Below are positions 25,003 through 37,900 of a DNA stretch of 64,000 nt, in pieces. The position numbers and the translations under genes are program-made. Numbering within the stretch: the first letter of the stretch is position 1; every line of letters starts with the position of its first letter. The notes beneath the pieces were generated by a model that saw nothing but the letters and a program-made list of their open reading frames with translations, did not search any database and had not been told where the DNA came from. Origin of the DNA: Chrysomallon squamiferum (taxonomy: Eukaryota > Mollusca > Gastropoda > Neomphalida > Peltospiridae); the NCBI GenBank assembly GCA_012295275.1, contig CM022672.1, forward strand, positions 1,448,943-1,512,942, in the 5' to 3' direction.

Positions 25003-25290
25003 GCTCGTTGTTCATGTTTCAATGCATTTCTGAATATATGTATGTATGAAATTGTACATGACTGTTTCTGTTGTGTGGATCTTTGTGTAGAGACTGTATG
25101 CTTGTTGTTTCAAAGCATTTCTGAATGCATATATGTATAAGTTTGTATGTATGTATTTTAACTCAATGTTTTCTTTTTATGTTTTGTATATGTATGGTTT
25201 ATTATTTCAGTGCATTTCTGTATATACATATACACATTTGAATTTGTGTTACTTGAATGTTACTGTTTTGTATATGAATGTGTTTATTTG
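25003..25290 (+). repeat. Degenerate repeat of about 91-97 bp in the UVSSA 3' UTR
   Basis: The core TTTCA-x-x-GCATTTCTG followed by TATATGTATGTAT-like words recurs with GCATTTC at 25024, 25115 and 25212. Spacing is 91 and 97 bp, and a weaker fourth copy may follow. Confidence 0.7.
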
Positions 25291-25362
25291 AATATATTTT
25301 ACAAAATGCTGTGATATCATTTTGTCTTTATACTTATTATTGCTACATACCTGATGTACAAA

Positions 25363-25368
25363 AATAAA
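25363..25368 (+). terminator. Candidate polyadenylation signal of UVSSA
   Basis: AATAAA about 410 nt after the stop codon. A second AATAAA lies at 25428-25433. The choice is uncertain. Confidence 0.4.
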
Positions 25369-26099
25369 TGTATTAATTAATGTGAATAATCATATTTCAT
25401 TTTGAAGATTTTACTGCATTTTAATGAAATAAATACATTCACATTCTCATCTGAGTTTTTAATTAATTTTTTTTTTACTAATGTTTTATGTGATTTACTT
25501 TGAACAAAATGTTTTTATTTGTGACTGGATTATTGTTACAACAAATATAAACATAGGAGTTTTGTTAATAGGATAGGCAACTTGCAGATAGACAGAAGAT
25601 TTTTGAAACTTGTTTTTTTGGTGCCTACTTAAACAACAAATATATCTCATTACTTAGTATACTTCATATAGTGTTCCACAATATGCCCATAGATTAAATA
25701 ATATTAATTTCTGTTATTTTTTTTTTTTTTTTTTTTTTCATTATTTTATATACGTTTCTGTTTATAATCAACATTTTATTCTCATTAATTACAACATATT
25801 TTATATAATTTATAAAAAAAAAATGTAGACCTAGAAATACAGGCAGAGATTTTATCTTTAATCTTTAATCTGCTACCCTCGGCATGTTATATCTGATCAT
25901 AGAAATAAAACAATTGTGAGAGTTTACATGTAGATTTACTGGACATTAAATCCTCAGTTTTGAGAAAAATCTTTGCCTGTCTCGGTACCCTAAAGCGATC
26001 TTGTATCGCCGTGCAAAATTTCTTTTGAAGGCCCTATCTGCCACCACATCTATGGCCTAACTGTATTTTATTTTAATTTTTAGTTATGACTGATAATGA

Positions 26100-26100
26100 A

Positions 26101-26148
<48 letters not shown>
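26100..26148. repeat. (TAA)n microsatellite
   Basis: About 16 uninterrupted TAA/AAT units. Confidence 0.95.
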
Positions 26149-26149
<1 letters not shown>

Positions 26150-26284
26150 TAAATGTATGTATAATTTTGGTACCTAATAATAATACCAAAGACTTTGTTA
26201 ACAGCTAACCTAAATAACCTAAGCTTAGTTAATTATCAGTGGAATCATACTGTTCCGTTTTGTCGACGGAGATAACTCTAGAAA

Positions 26285-26292
26285 ACGGAAGT
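26285..26292 (+). promoter_or_regulatory. ETS-like site before PRADC1
   Basis: ACGGAAGT, close to the ETS-family core CCGGAAGT, lies 23 nt upstream of the PRADC1 start codon. It sits inside an imperfect inverted repeat (ATAACT at 26,273-26,278 and AGTTAT at about 26,290-26,295). Suggestive only. Confidence 0.3.
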
Positions 26293-26303
26293 TATCGTCA
26301 GCA

Positions 26304-26324
26304 ATGACGGAGAGATGGAGATAA
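26304..26324 (+). promoter_or_regulatory. Short upstream ORF overlapping the PRADC1 start
   Basis: ATG at 26304 opens a six-codon frame that ends with TAA at 26322-26324, inside the second to fourth codons of PRADC1. Its frame is shifted relative to the main ORF. If this ATG lies in the transcript, ribosomes would have to leak past it or reinitiate. Confidence 0.5.
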
Positions 26325-26822
26325 CACTGTGGAGAACGTTTGTGTTTACACTATGTCTTGTTTTGTCAAATTTTGTCACCTTTGGTACGTTGTCATAATT
26401 CAGTTGAGAGAAGTGTAATTCTTGATAATATTTTAAATCGTTTGTACAAATATAATATTTTGAAAATTAATAAGTAATTAAATTTGGGGCGTCGGAAATC
26501 TAGAATATTCTCAAGTCTATAACTGCTATGTGTTGTATATTGATAATATTCAAATGGTGTAATTTACTGTAAACAGCACGTGTACATATATATATATATT
26601 ACCATTATTGCCTATAGTAACTTAAGAATAGAGTTGCACATTGCTGTTAAACTGTATGGATGTTGTGATATTTCTGAAAGTGTCATTTTTTAAAAATAAT
26701 TCTTGCATAATAATAATTAATAATAATAATAATAATAATGTACATATTATTTTTAATCGTACTTCTTTTTTTAAGAAATTTCCATCTACTATTTCTTTCT
26801 TTTTTTAAATTTATTATTGTTG

Positions 26823-26866
<44 letters not shown>

Positions 26867-29655
26867 TTTAAGCCAAATAATAAATATCCATTATTACTAG
26901 TTTTTTTTTTTTTTTTTTTTTGGTAGTTTTTATTATTATTATTTTATTCACTTTCCAATATTACATCAGAATGTGTTAAAAACATACAAATGATATGTTA
27001 ATCTGCATATTATTTTTTTTTCAAATTTATTTTTCAGTTCTTCTGCAGGATACTACAACCACTCCAAATATTGATTTTGTTGTAGCAGAGGCTCTTTTCT
27101 TTGAAATAATTGAACCAGATGTTTTAAGTTACACATATAAACTCCGACCTGCCAAAAATTTTGGCTCTGACTTTGTAAGTTATTACATTACTTGTGATTT
27201 ATAATTGATGATAAAAAATTATTTAAAAAAATTATTTGACTGAATTATTCATATAAAATATTATTCTTACTGAATTTATAATAGTAATGCTTGAATAGAT
27301 ATGGTATAAAATTGCAGTTGCATTCTTATATAACGGGGATCAATAAATATTCTGATCTCAAATTGTTTTGAACAGGTGCTGCTATGTAATAAATTAGTTC
27401 ACTGTTAAATTGTGTTTTTGAATGTGATAGAAACCGTTTATCATGTCTGTAAAACAAGTGTATAATTAAAAAATATCTGAACCTACATCAGTGTTAATGA
27501 AATCAAAATTATTTTGTTTATTTTCAACAAATAAGGGATGTACAAATATAACTGTGTCCTTGTTGCACAAATGCACAAAGTAAATTTAATAGCACTGAAA
27601 ATGTAATTTACATTTGTATAGATAACCCTGGTCTAAGTTTAAAATAGTTGTTGTGAAAAGAAACAGAAATTTCAAAAATCAATTATTAAAATATTTGTAA
27701 AGGACATACTTTAAAAAAAATTATTATCATGGTTTATTGTTTTATGTATATTTTGTAATTTTTTATTTACAAATTACAACATGCATTATTTCCGAAAATA
27801 GCATATATATATAATCAAAAAGTGTTGCTTAGAAGATGCAGATGTTTATTGAAATAATTTGTGGTCTGTGAGTTTACAAAATTACTGTAAATTTCAAAGG
27901 AGAAATTTATTGATCAAAAATTTGTTTTCATTTTTTCTAAGATTTGATAATTATTGTGTTTTACTCATAAAACATTTATTCACATCTGCCACTTGTGTGT
28001 GTGTGTGTGTGTGTGGACATGTACACAAAATATGACATACAAAAAATCAACTGAAAAAACACCAAGGAAGATTAATGTTTGTGAAATTAAAAAAATTGTC
28101 TGTTGACTAGGAATTACATAAACATTCAAAATTCATAGTTACGTTCTTTTTCAGGACAGGCAGTATAAAAATATTGATCTGATGCTAGCAGAACCTTTTG
28201 AAGCTTGCAGTCCACTAGCTAATTCTGTTAAAGGATCAGTCGTATTGATATTCAGAGGGTTTGTACATATATATATATATAACATGCATGCATGCATGCA
28301 TGCACGCACGCACGCATGCACACACACACTAATATTGCAGATTAATAAATTACCCTATTTATGCTAACAGCATTTTAGATAAATTTATTTGCTAACATTC
28401 CTTTTTGTGCCTATGTTTTTTTTTTTTTTCATCATATATTGTCAGTTTATTAATGGTTTATACACAGAACTTTAATAATAATATAAAAATGCAGGATATC
28501 AAATTTCATGTTTTATTACATTTTAAAAAAAAATGTTAAACCTGTTCTTTATTATTTTTAATGTTTAGCATGTGATTTGAAATTAAAAAATTTACATATA
28601 TATATTGTTTTTACATTTTCATTTTTTTAATCTGTTATTTGCAAATCATAAGATTCATGTAAAAAAAATAAAATAAAAAAACAACAAAAAAAGAAAAAGA
28701 TATGGTCTGTTTTCCTATCAGTATAAATTAAATAGAACTGTTTATGTCATTAAAAAAAATAAAAAAAAAAAATAAATAAATAAATAAATAAGTAAGTAAG
28801 TAAATAAAGCCAAATCATTAATATTATCATTATTCTGACTGACCAAGGTTTATGCATAATTAAGTCCTTTTTTTTCTTTTTTTTTTTCTTTTTTTCATAA
28901 TTTTTTTCTCCAGGGGTTGTTCTTTTCTGTCGAAAACATACAATGCAGAGCAGGCTGGGGCTGTTGCTGCAATAATCAGTGACAGTGATGAAGAGAATGA
29001 TGGAAGGTTTATAGACATGGTAGATGACAATACACATAGAAATGTAAAAATTCCATCAGCGTTCCTTATGGGCAAGGATGGGTGAGTTGGTTTATACAAT
29101 TTTTATAGCTATGTAAAAATTCACAAAAAAAGTAAATGCTAACATTAAAAAAATATAAATACAAATGACAGTAAACTAAACAGTTTTATAATTAAATCAG
29201 ACAAGTGATAGAGACATACTTGATTAAAGTGTCTCTGAGATGCAATAACATTTTTTTCTAAACATATTTTTATTTTTATGATCATATTTTATATGGTTTC
29301 AGTGTCTGTGTATGTTAAATGTATCTAATTAAAAAATGTTTATGGGAAGCTGTTATGAGGATTGTTTGAGCAACTGAACTTCTGAAAAAGCAATGATGAT
29401 TATTTCCTCTGTTTTGCAAGAATTGATGGTTAATGGATGCTTCCCAGTTGAAAATACTCCATGAATATATAGCGACCACCTTGCTTACAGGCTTGTAATT
29501 CCCATGTTATCACATTATTTAACTTTTATTTCAGAGCAATGATAAAAAGAAAGCTGGCTCAGATGAATATTAGTCATGCTGTTATAAACATTCCAATCAA
29601 TGTCACTAGCATTACAGTTGGAAAAACAAAACGTCCACCATGGACGTTGTGGTAG
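26315..29655 (+). CDS. PRADC1: Protease-associated domain-containing protein 1
   Basis: Five coding exons (26315-26384, 27038-27174, 28155-28258, 28914-29081, 29535-29655) give 199 residues, against 188 in human. Residues 1-23 form a signal peptide with the hydrophobic core FVFTLCLVLSNFVTF. The rest is a PA domain: an AEAFFFEI-type strand, LRPAKNFGSDF, the AEPFEAC block (human AEPPEAC), RGGCSFLSKT, AAIISDSDE, an IPSAFLMGKDG block, and NIPINVTSI with an N-glycosylation site. The C-terminus PPWTLW matches human PPWTFW. Vertebrate PRADC1 (PAP21) is a secreted glycoprotein of poorly defined function, and no protease domain is attached. The start is chosen for the signal peptide. It overlaps a small upstream ORF. 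Confidence 0.92.
26828..26864. repeat. (ATT)n microsatellite in PRADC1 intron 1
   Basis: About 12 TTA/ATT units. Confidence 0.9.
28266..28329. repeat. Alternating purine-pyrimidine tract (TA, GCAT, GCAC, CA)
   Basis: A run of TA, then CATG/GCAT, then CACG, then CA units. Nearly every step alternates purine and pyrimidine for about 60 bp. It starts seven bases after the PRADC1 exon 3 donor (GG|gtttgt). Confidence 0.85.
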
Positions 29656-30227
29656 AAAAAAACACATCACAGTTTTTGCCTTTCAGTTCAGTTTCTTAGT
29701 AAATATTTATTAGGTTCTGTCTTTAAATGACAATATGAGTACACTGTGTTCAGAAAAGACAGTAAGTTATGCAAACTTGTGACAAAAACTTTCATATCAA
29801 ACACCTTTTTGAAGGAGATTTGTTAATAATTTTTTTTTTTTTCAGGGAATATTTTTCCAGACTTGTGCCAAATATATCCATAACTTGAAAGTGAAATTAT
29901 TTTTTTTTTTTTTTATTAGTCTTGTTTTAATCTGTTGTGTTCCCATGTTGTTAGGTAGACTTGCAGTTGATAAAGATTCATGTTTTAAGATTTAATGTTC
30001 CTTGTATTGAATGAGTTTGGTTCTGTACATTTGCACACAAATGCAAGATGAATAGTTTATTCATATTATTTATATCATTTCGTATGTTGTTTTGTAAATA
30101 TTTATTTATTGAAAATACAGGCTTATGATATATGAGAGCCACTGTTAATTTTTCCTGATAATAATCTGATGATTTCTTGGGGCAGATCCCCAAATGGATC
30201 ATCATGAAAAATAACTGCATCTGTACA

Positions 30228-30259
<32 letters not shown>

Positions 30260-33200
30260 ATAGCACATTTTCTGTCTACTTTTGAACCACAAATTGTGCA
30301 AAAATACAAAAATATAAATAAATAAATAAAACAAGTAAATAAAAAATTACTACTACCAATTTTTAATTTTTTTTTTTTTTATTATATATTTTTTTAACTC
30401 CATCCTTTAAAATATTCAACAGCTTAGGACCGAGAATATAAAAATACTTTGTAGATTGCTCATTAATAAACAGCATTTACACTGAATAGACAGGTGATCT
30501 AATAATATTTTTACATATGCAAGATAACACTGAATTAATTTCCAGGCAGACTCTGTTCAAATGTGAAAATGCAGCTTTTATATATACATCGATAGATAGA
30601 TAGATAGATAACATGTAGATTAATATTAAATTAGTAATTCAGAGTAACATAGTCAAAAAATTAATGGTGGTGGTTGTATGGATTATTTACCTATTTATTT
30701 TTCTGTATTTTTAATTTCTCTTTTAAATTGTTATTGAAAGTGGAAGGTGGTAGTATAAAATAGTTGTTATTGCTAAAAATGAATTTTGATTGTGAAAATA
30801 GAATGCATGAGATGGTACAAGTAGAATGTATAATAATTTTATTAACAGATAGAAGTCTTTGATTATGAAAATATGAGAGACTAGTAGTTTAACCTAGAAC
30901 ACTTATTACTGAAAGTAAAAACAAGCTGTTCTTTTTTTTTTTTTTTTTTATGAACGTAACATTTTTTACTAAGTACTGCAGGTTGTTTTTTTTGACAGTT
31001 ATAGATGAATTAAAAAATGATTGTACATGTAGTCAGTATAATTTCAGTATTAATTTAAAAGTATTTGCTGTAATTCAAATAATACTAGATCAGTAAAAAT
31101 GTTCATCTATACTGAATTCATCTATATTTGAAGCATTCCATTCAAGACCCATATTGGTAAAAAAAAAAATAATATTCCATTGTTTTATTTCTTTTCAAAT
31201 GACTGTTTAAGGAAAACCTGTAAATGATTGAAACTGTATTAGTTATTATAGTCTGTTTTCAATTATTTTCCACAACTGATGCATTAATAATTCCATTCAG
31301 GGAATTTATCACAAGATTTTTCTTGGTGCTGTATTTTTTTCAGATGCATTAAATATGGGTTAACAAGGCAGGTAAATAATTAAAATTCACCTGTAATTCT
31401 ATACCAATTACAGTGTTTGCATAAATCAAAATTTTTATTTATGTGCCTTGCCAGTAATTGTGCAGTTTTGTTATCTAACATTGAATCTTAGTTTGTTGAA
31501 TAATAAATAAAAATGAAATTATGCTAATTACTATATTTTGTCATCTTTTTCACAAGATCAGGGGGTGTAGATGTTTTTTTTTCAGTTTTTTTTTTTTGGT
31601 ACAAAATAAGCTTCATATTTACAGGAAGTGATTTTTAAAAATTATTTTGAAGATGACTGTGGTTTTTCTTATATTTGGTAGCATCCAATTGTTCTCTTTT
31701 TAATTTGTGATTTTCTTGGATGAATGGAAATTTACTAATCTAACTTGATGTCCCATTAGGCTCTTTTTCATTCTCTGTAACTGATTTATCAAAGTCCATG
31801 CTTTATGCTTTCCTATCCTACAGGAATATACAATGAAATGTTCCATGATGCCGATTCTAAAAATTGCTACTGATATGGGAGTTTTCTTGTCATTTTTGTT
31901 AAAGAAATTATCTGATTAACCCTGAATAATCATAATTTTTTTTTTATGTTTTAACTAAACATTCATCTGTTCATTCAGTAATTGGTATGTAACTGACATG
32001 TTAAAAAATCTGTTATATGCCTGGAAATATTCTTTAAATCAAAAAATATTTTTAAAAATGCCATGAATTATCTGCAAGTAAACCAATACTGTAACCACAT
32101 GAAATTGTTTCTGCAATCTGAAAATGAGCCATTTTCTCTAACCTCTCACAGAAACATGAATACGTATATGTTTTCAGTTAAGATTTACACCACAAAAACT
32201 CGAAAAAAAGAACTGTTGTATTTACATATTTCAGATTATTTTTATTCCATCTTAAACATGGTACAAACACACATCTTTCATTCAACTCTGAATACACCTC
32301 TGCATACGTCAGAGGGTAGAAATTACATCTAATAATCATCAGGAAATAAGCAAAACAAACACATTTTGTATTTAGGAGAAAAAACAAAAATGTAATTCAG
32401 TTGGCCACTATTTCATCAAAATGTCAGAACTAGGACTCAAAACCTGAATTTTTGTTTCTGTAATTAAAGTTGCCTGTGGTATACTGTAAATGAGCATATA
32501 TTTATGTATAAAAACATTTTTATACAGTTTGTTGCACTTTGTACATTTTTTTTTTTTTTAATTTATTCTTTTTTAAAAAAAAAAAAAAAAAAGAAGAAAA
32601 GTGTATAAGCAGTAGAAACATCAACAAAAAGCATAAACTACTGCTTATGTAGCTTGATAAAGGACATAACTACCTGTCTTTTAAAAAACCTTTACCATTG
32701 ATTTATTAATATATTATATTTGAAGATAAGAAAAACTTATAAATTCAAACTTTTATGATACAAATTTAACACTGATGTGAAATAACTGAAAAAATTATAA
32801 TATTAAATTAACAAACCATTTTCAATCTTTATAGTTGCATTCTGTCACCATATTTAAATATAGTGGGGAGGTTAATGTATGATTTTAAAAAAAAAAAAAA
32901 AAAATAAACAAAACACTAAACAATATTTCAAACTCCATTCGTAATGTAAAACAAAGGGTGAAATTAAATTATTATTTTGCCACTTCTACCTACACATCTG
33001 GGTTAATGCAAACTGATGAAAGACATCATGTGTTACAAAGGATGCAAAACACTGAAAAATATATAATTAAATAAATTTTTAATTGAACAATAAACATTAA
33101 TTACATAATGAAAAATGAAAACCTATCCCTATGATTAACTATTATAAATTATTTTTCATGTAAGTAATTTAATAAGCAATATTATTTATAACCTGTTTTG

Positions 33201-34982
33201 TGATGGAGTGAACAACTTTTATTTTACCCATATCTACATGTGATTTATTACCAAAATATTAATGCAAGAATAGATCAGGATATTCTGCGCTCTCTATGAG
33301 TTGCAATACATAATGTACTTTCAGTGCAGCTATAAATGACATTTCGATTACAATTTTGCATAAAATATATTTTAATGCTGTACAGCATGAAATACAAAAT
33401 GTAATAATAATAAATCAATGTTTTAACGATGTTAGTAAACTTAGCATGTTCGTATACCTTTCCAAATATGAAACTTTTCAAGTACTGAAAAATTTATCTA
33501 ATCATTGATATTTTCTTGGACAGTTGGCAGGAGAAAAATTAATAAATAAATAAATAAATAAATAAATAATAAAAAGTTGGTTGAGTAACTTTAAAAAATG
33601 TTAGGAAAAATTAAGAGGTACAGAAAAAGGAAATATAATTTTATTTTCTGACTTTGTAAACAATCAATGATAATCATTAACCCAGATTTACAGGCCACAT
33701 ATTATCATGCCATGTTAAAGGCTATTTTATAAGGGTTTTTCCACCAACAGAAGTTTCAATAATCTGCACCTATATGAAAAATGTGATTTCCCAGATAAAC
33801 CATGTCAAATCTGTTTTGGTAATAGACTGTTGAACAGTAAAGATACATGTTTTCTGGTACACATACATTATTCTTTGTTATATTTTTTTCATTATACATT
33901 TCTTCATTTTTTTTTTTTTTCACCAAGATAAAAATCAGATTTTCTTTCAGTTTCAGAGCAGTACCTAATAATATATACATATATTAACATGTTTCTGATT
34001 TTGATCTTGAAACCCGCATGTATGTATATGTATATGAACTATAACTTTTCCTGAAATGTCACAAACACTGACTAATAATAAAGGTGTAACATTTGAGTTC
34101 AGTCCTTTCTCTAAAAGGTCAATATTTCAAAGAACATCAATGACATTGACCTTATATGATAAGACCACAATGTTACATTGTGAAAAAAAAAGAGAAAAAT
34201 TAAGAAGTACAGAAAGACAAACTTTAAGGGGTTATTTCTTGTTATAATTGCAATCCAGTAAAACAGTGCCGATGTATGAATGAAAATTTGAGAAACCACA
34301 CAGTTCTTTACATTCACCAGAGCTCCTGTCATACGTAATTATTTTTATAATCACTGTTTTAAACGAAATAAATATATGCCATCAACCAACTAACTGATGG
34401 ATATATAACACACATTTATTAAAGGTCATACATGTTATTTGTACTAACTCCTAATGAAAAAGGAAATAATAATAATTTTTTTTTACATTTTATAATCAGA
34501 AAAGAAAATGCACACGACACGAACATTGAAATGTAACAAAAGCCCCAGTGTTGTTTGTGTAATTAATCCATTAACTTCAGAAAACACTTTTGAAACAATT
34601 TACCTAGTGAAGTAAAGTGTATATATGTATATATATATATATACGTATCACAGGTCTCATTGTATAATTACAAGTCCACAGATTTCACATTAAAGTTTGA
34701 CACACATCCTGTACTAAAGGCATCATAACAAATATGGCAATACTTCATTATACAGCCAAAATCTTCTGAATATGCCAATTAAAATTCTCTATCACGTCTT
34801 TTTTAAAGTGCAAAATAGCAAGCAAGGTTGCTTATTTAAAGCAATAAATAACCATATTTAATCAGACACCTCCAGTGTGTGAAAAAAAAAAAAAAAAAAA
34901 AAAAAGAAAAATTCCGAAAAAATAAAAGAGAAATCACATTATATTTTTTTTCAAGCACTGCCCATACAGCAAAAGGCCAGTG
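29656..34982. other. Convergent 3' region of PRADC1 and KCMF1
   Basis: About 5.3 kb with no coding exon I can support. It should contain both 3' UTRs. It holds long poly-T runs (29,900-29,915; 30,228-30,255; 30,369-30,380; 30,931-30,949), a GATA run at 30,592-30,610, an AAAT run near 33,540-33,570 and many AATAAA/TTTATT words. The short frames seen are AT-rich noise. Confidence 0.6.
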
Positions 34983-37900
34983 TTAATGAGGTGGTGGTTC
35001 TGTATCCGATGTTCGGGGTGGAGGCATGTGCTTGAGCAGATTCCGTTTGGCTGCTGCTGGGTTCATCCTCGGATCTCTATCACGGTCACGAGTGTGACCC
35101 GAAGCATTTCTTGATGGAATCTGCAACACGCTGCTGGCTGCAGCAGTCGTATTATTAGAAGAAACAGGAATACTGCTCACAGGTACTGCGTTAAACACAG
35201 GCCTCGTGTTGGAAGCCTGCTGCACAGACACATTCTGCTTGGATACCTGATTTCCTGCAGACACCTGGAGAGGCCGTGGGCTTGAAGCAGGAGACACGCT
35301 AGATCGGTCAGCAGGTTTTGGTACTGCTGGAGATGGTGGCATAACTGGTTTGCTTGGTGTATTCTCCAGTGGCTTTTTATCAACACTAGGTTTAGAGTCT
35401 CCCATTTCTCTGTCGGTACTCGGTGACTTCAAAGCCTCCAGAAGAGAAGTGGGGTCCTCTGTGTCACCCTGGAGCTTGATTTGATCAGTAAGAGAGGACA
35501 GCAATAATTCCTGTACGAAAACACTTCTTTCTTTTGGTTCAACATCTACAGATTGCTGTTCTGATTCTGAGGCTTCTTCACTGCACCTATAGAAATAAAT
35601 GAAAGAATAAAATAAAAAAAAAAAAAATAATAATAATAATAATAATACTCTACAACTAAAAGTCGGTACACATAAGAATTAATTTCAGATTTAATAATGA
35701 TAAAACACTATATTTTGATTTCTTTTATTTATATGGGTGTCTTGAGATATATATAAAAATCAAACTTACTTGACTAACAAAAACATGGAGTTGCCAGTTC
35801 CTTTACTGCCAGATGGATCTACATTAGCATTCTGATTGCTTGAAGTAATGGCAGTTTTTGCTGAATCTGCTTGTCGACGAGGAAGTCTTTCTAGTTGCTG
35901 TCTGTAAAAACAAAATATACATTAAATAGATAATTATAGAGAATCAACCATGCAGTCTGAAATTGACATTAAAATTACTGTTTCCAATACAAAACGTACA
36001 TGACGTATTCTCAAAAGGTAAGTTTCTGGTTTTCAGAATGTGCCATGTAATTGATCTCAAAATAAAGATATTTGTGATAAAAAAAAAAAAAATTATATTT
36101 AAATAAAATCATCCTTCAAATCTTCACAAACACTTTTAAAGTACAGCCTGAAAATGTGACTCTCTTCTCCAAGAAAAATAATCAAAACAAAAACAAAATA
36201 GGATTAATTCTAACGGTTAATATTTATTTAACTTGTTTAATATATCACAGAAATATTCATTTGAAAAAAAAGTTGTGGATTTGTTGAGGTCATCATGTTG
36301 CATTGTTAATGTATGCTGGTGTCAGAAAAAAAGAAACCTTTTGGTTTTATTACCAGAAATAAGCTATTTACAATACTTTATCACATGAACAAAATAGTTT
36401 TGACGAGAAAGGTTTCACAACATTCATTATGTTCAGTTGGTCTGAATGTAACCTGATTAATAAGTAAAGGACTAGCTGTTTAAAAAAATAAAAATAAAAA
36501 AATAAATAAATAATAAATAAAGCCAATACACATTACTGACAACAACGGAAGAAAATTAAAAATTAAAAGTAGTGAAACCAAGAAACAAAAACAATATGAT
36601 GAAAATATGATTTAAAAAATTGTAGCTGGCACGCTAACTATTTCAAATGTTCAAGGAATTAACACAATAAATTTAAACAAAAACTAAGGTCATTCATTTT
36701 ACCCACTAATATATGCACATGAACTATCTTTATGTCTTCAGCTTCAACATGTTAGATTTTACTATCAGCTTCATGTTTTGATTGACTGATCAACTGATTT
36801 AACAAATATAAAATGTTAGGTACCTTTTCTTGTTTCTTTTTTTTTATATATTAATGTATTTCAGCCATTTATTACATATTTATTACATAATTATACACAA
36901 AGAATTTACAAATATATAAAAGTTTTTTTGTTCTAATTATTTAGACCAATATATTTTTTTTTATCTATTTAATCTTGTTTAACGTTGTTTTACAGCTATT
37001 TTATTTAGGCTAGTTTTGTCATTTTAGACAATTACACTATCTATCAGCTTAACAAGCAGACTAGATACAACTGAAAATATGAGTGATATGATCATACATT
37101 GACCTTGTAGACTGCAGCTGCATCTCAAGCTGCTGTAACTGTGATGACACACTCTGTGCAGCAGCTGCTCGGCTTCTCACACTTGACAACTGACTCAGAA
37201 GTTCTACAAAACACAACAAATGCAGAATTCAGTCACAGTATCACAACTTAAAAAATCAAATAAAAATTATGTTACTTGAAGCTATTTACAAAGCTGAAAA
37301 AAAAATAAAAGGAGACAAGTATTCTTCTAAGCTGAAAAATAATAAAACAGAAAAAATAATTTGTCTATTTAAAGTTATTTTCATGAAAATAAGTTAGATT
37401 ATTATTTTCTACATAGATTATGTTTAGAAAACTAAGAAACATTTTAAAATAATATTTCTTGACAAACATAAAACTATTTGGTAAATGTATAATGAAATAT
37501 ATTATTTAACTCTTACATAAGAGAGACAAAAAAATAAAAGCTAAACTGATGTTTTTTCAATTTTCACCAAATGGTTTACAAGAGTTAAATCTAAGTACAT
37601 TATAAAATAGTTTTAACAATTAATCCTAAAAATTTGATTTTACAATTACATATAATAATTTAAAAAAAAAAAACCAAAACAGTACCAATAATAAAAAAAA
37701 ATTAAATAAATAAATACATATTTGTTATAATGGCAATGCAAGATGAAATTTTCAAGGAAGATTTGTTTTAGGTTTGGAGATGGCAGGATGAGAAGAGGAC
37801 TGTCAGATATCACCATGCTGTTTTCCCTCCCTTAATTTGTAACATCTCCTCTGCTCAGCTAGTAGCAACATTTTTAACCTGTGCATAATTTGTTGTATTC

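Larger units (their letters stand above)
24955..26314 (+). other. UVSSA 3' UTR and spacer to PRADC1
   Basis: No coding exon. It contains a GT microsatellite at 24,973-24,995, a degenerate three-copy repeat, candidate polyadenylation hexamers, a poly-T run at 25,720-25,738 and the 5' flank of PRADC1. Confidence 0.6.
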
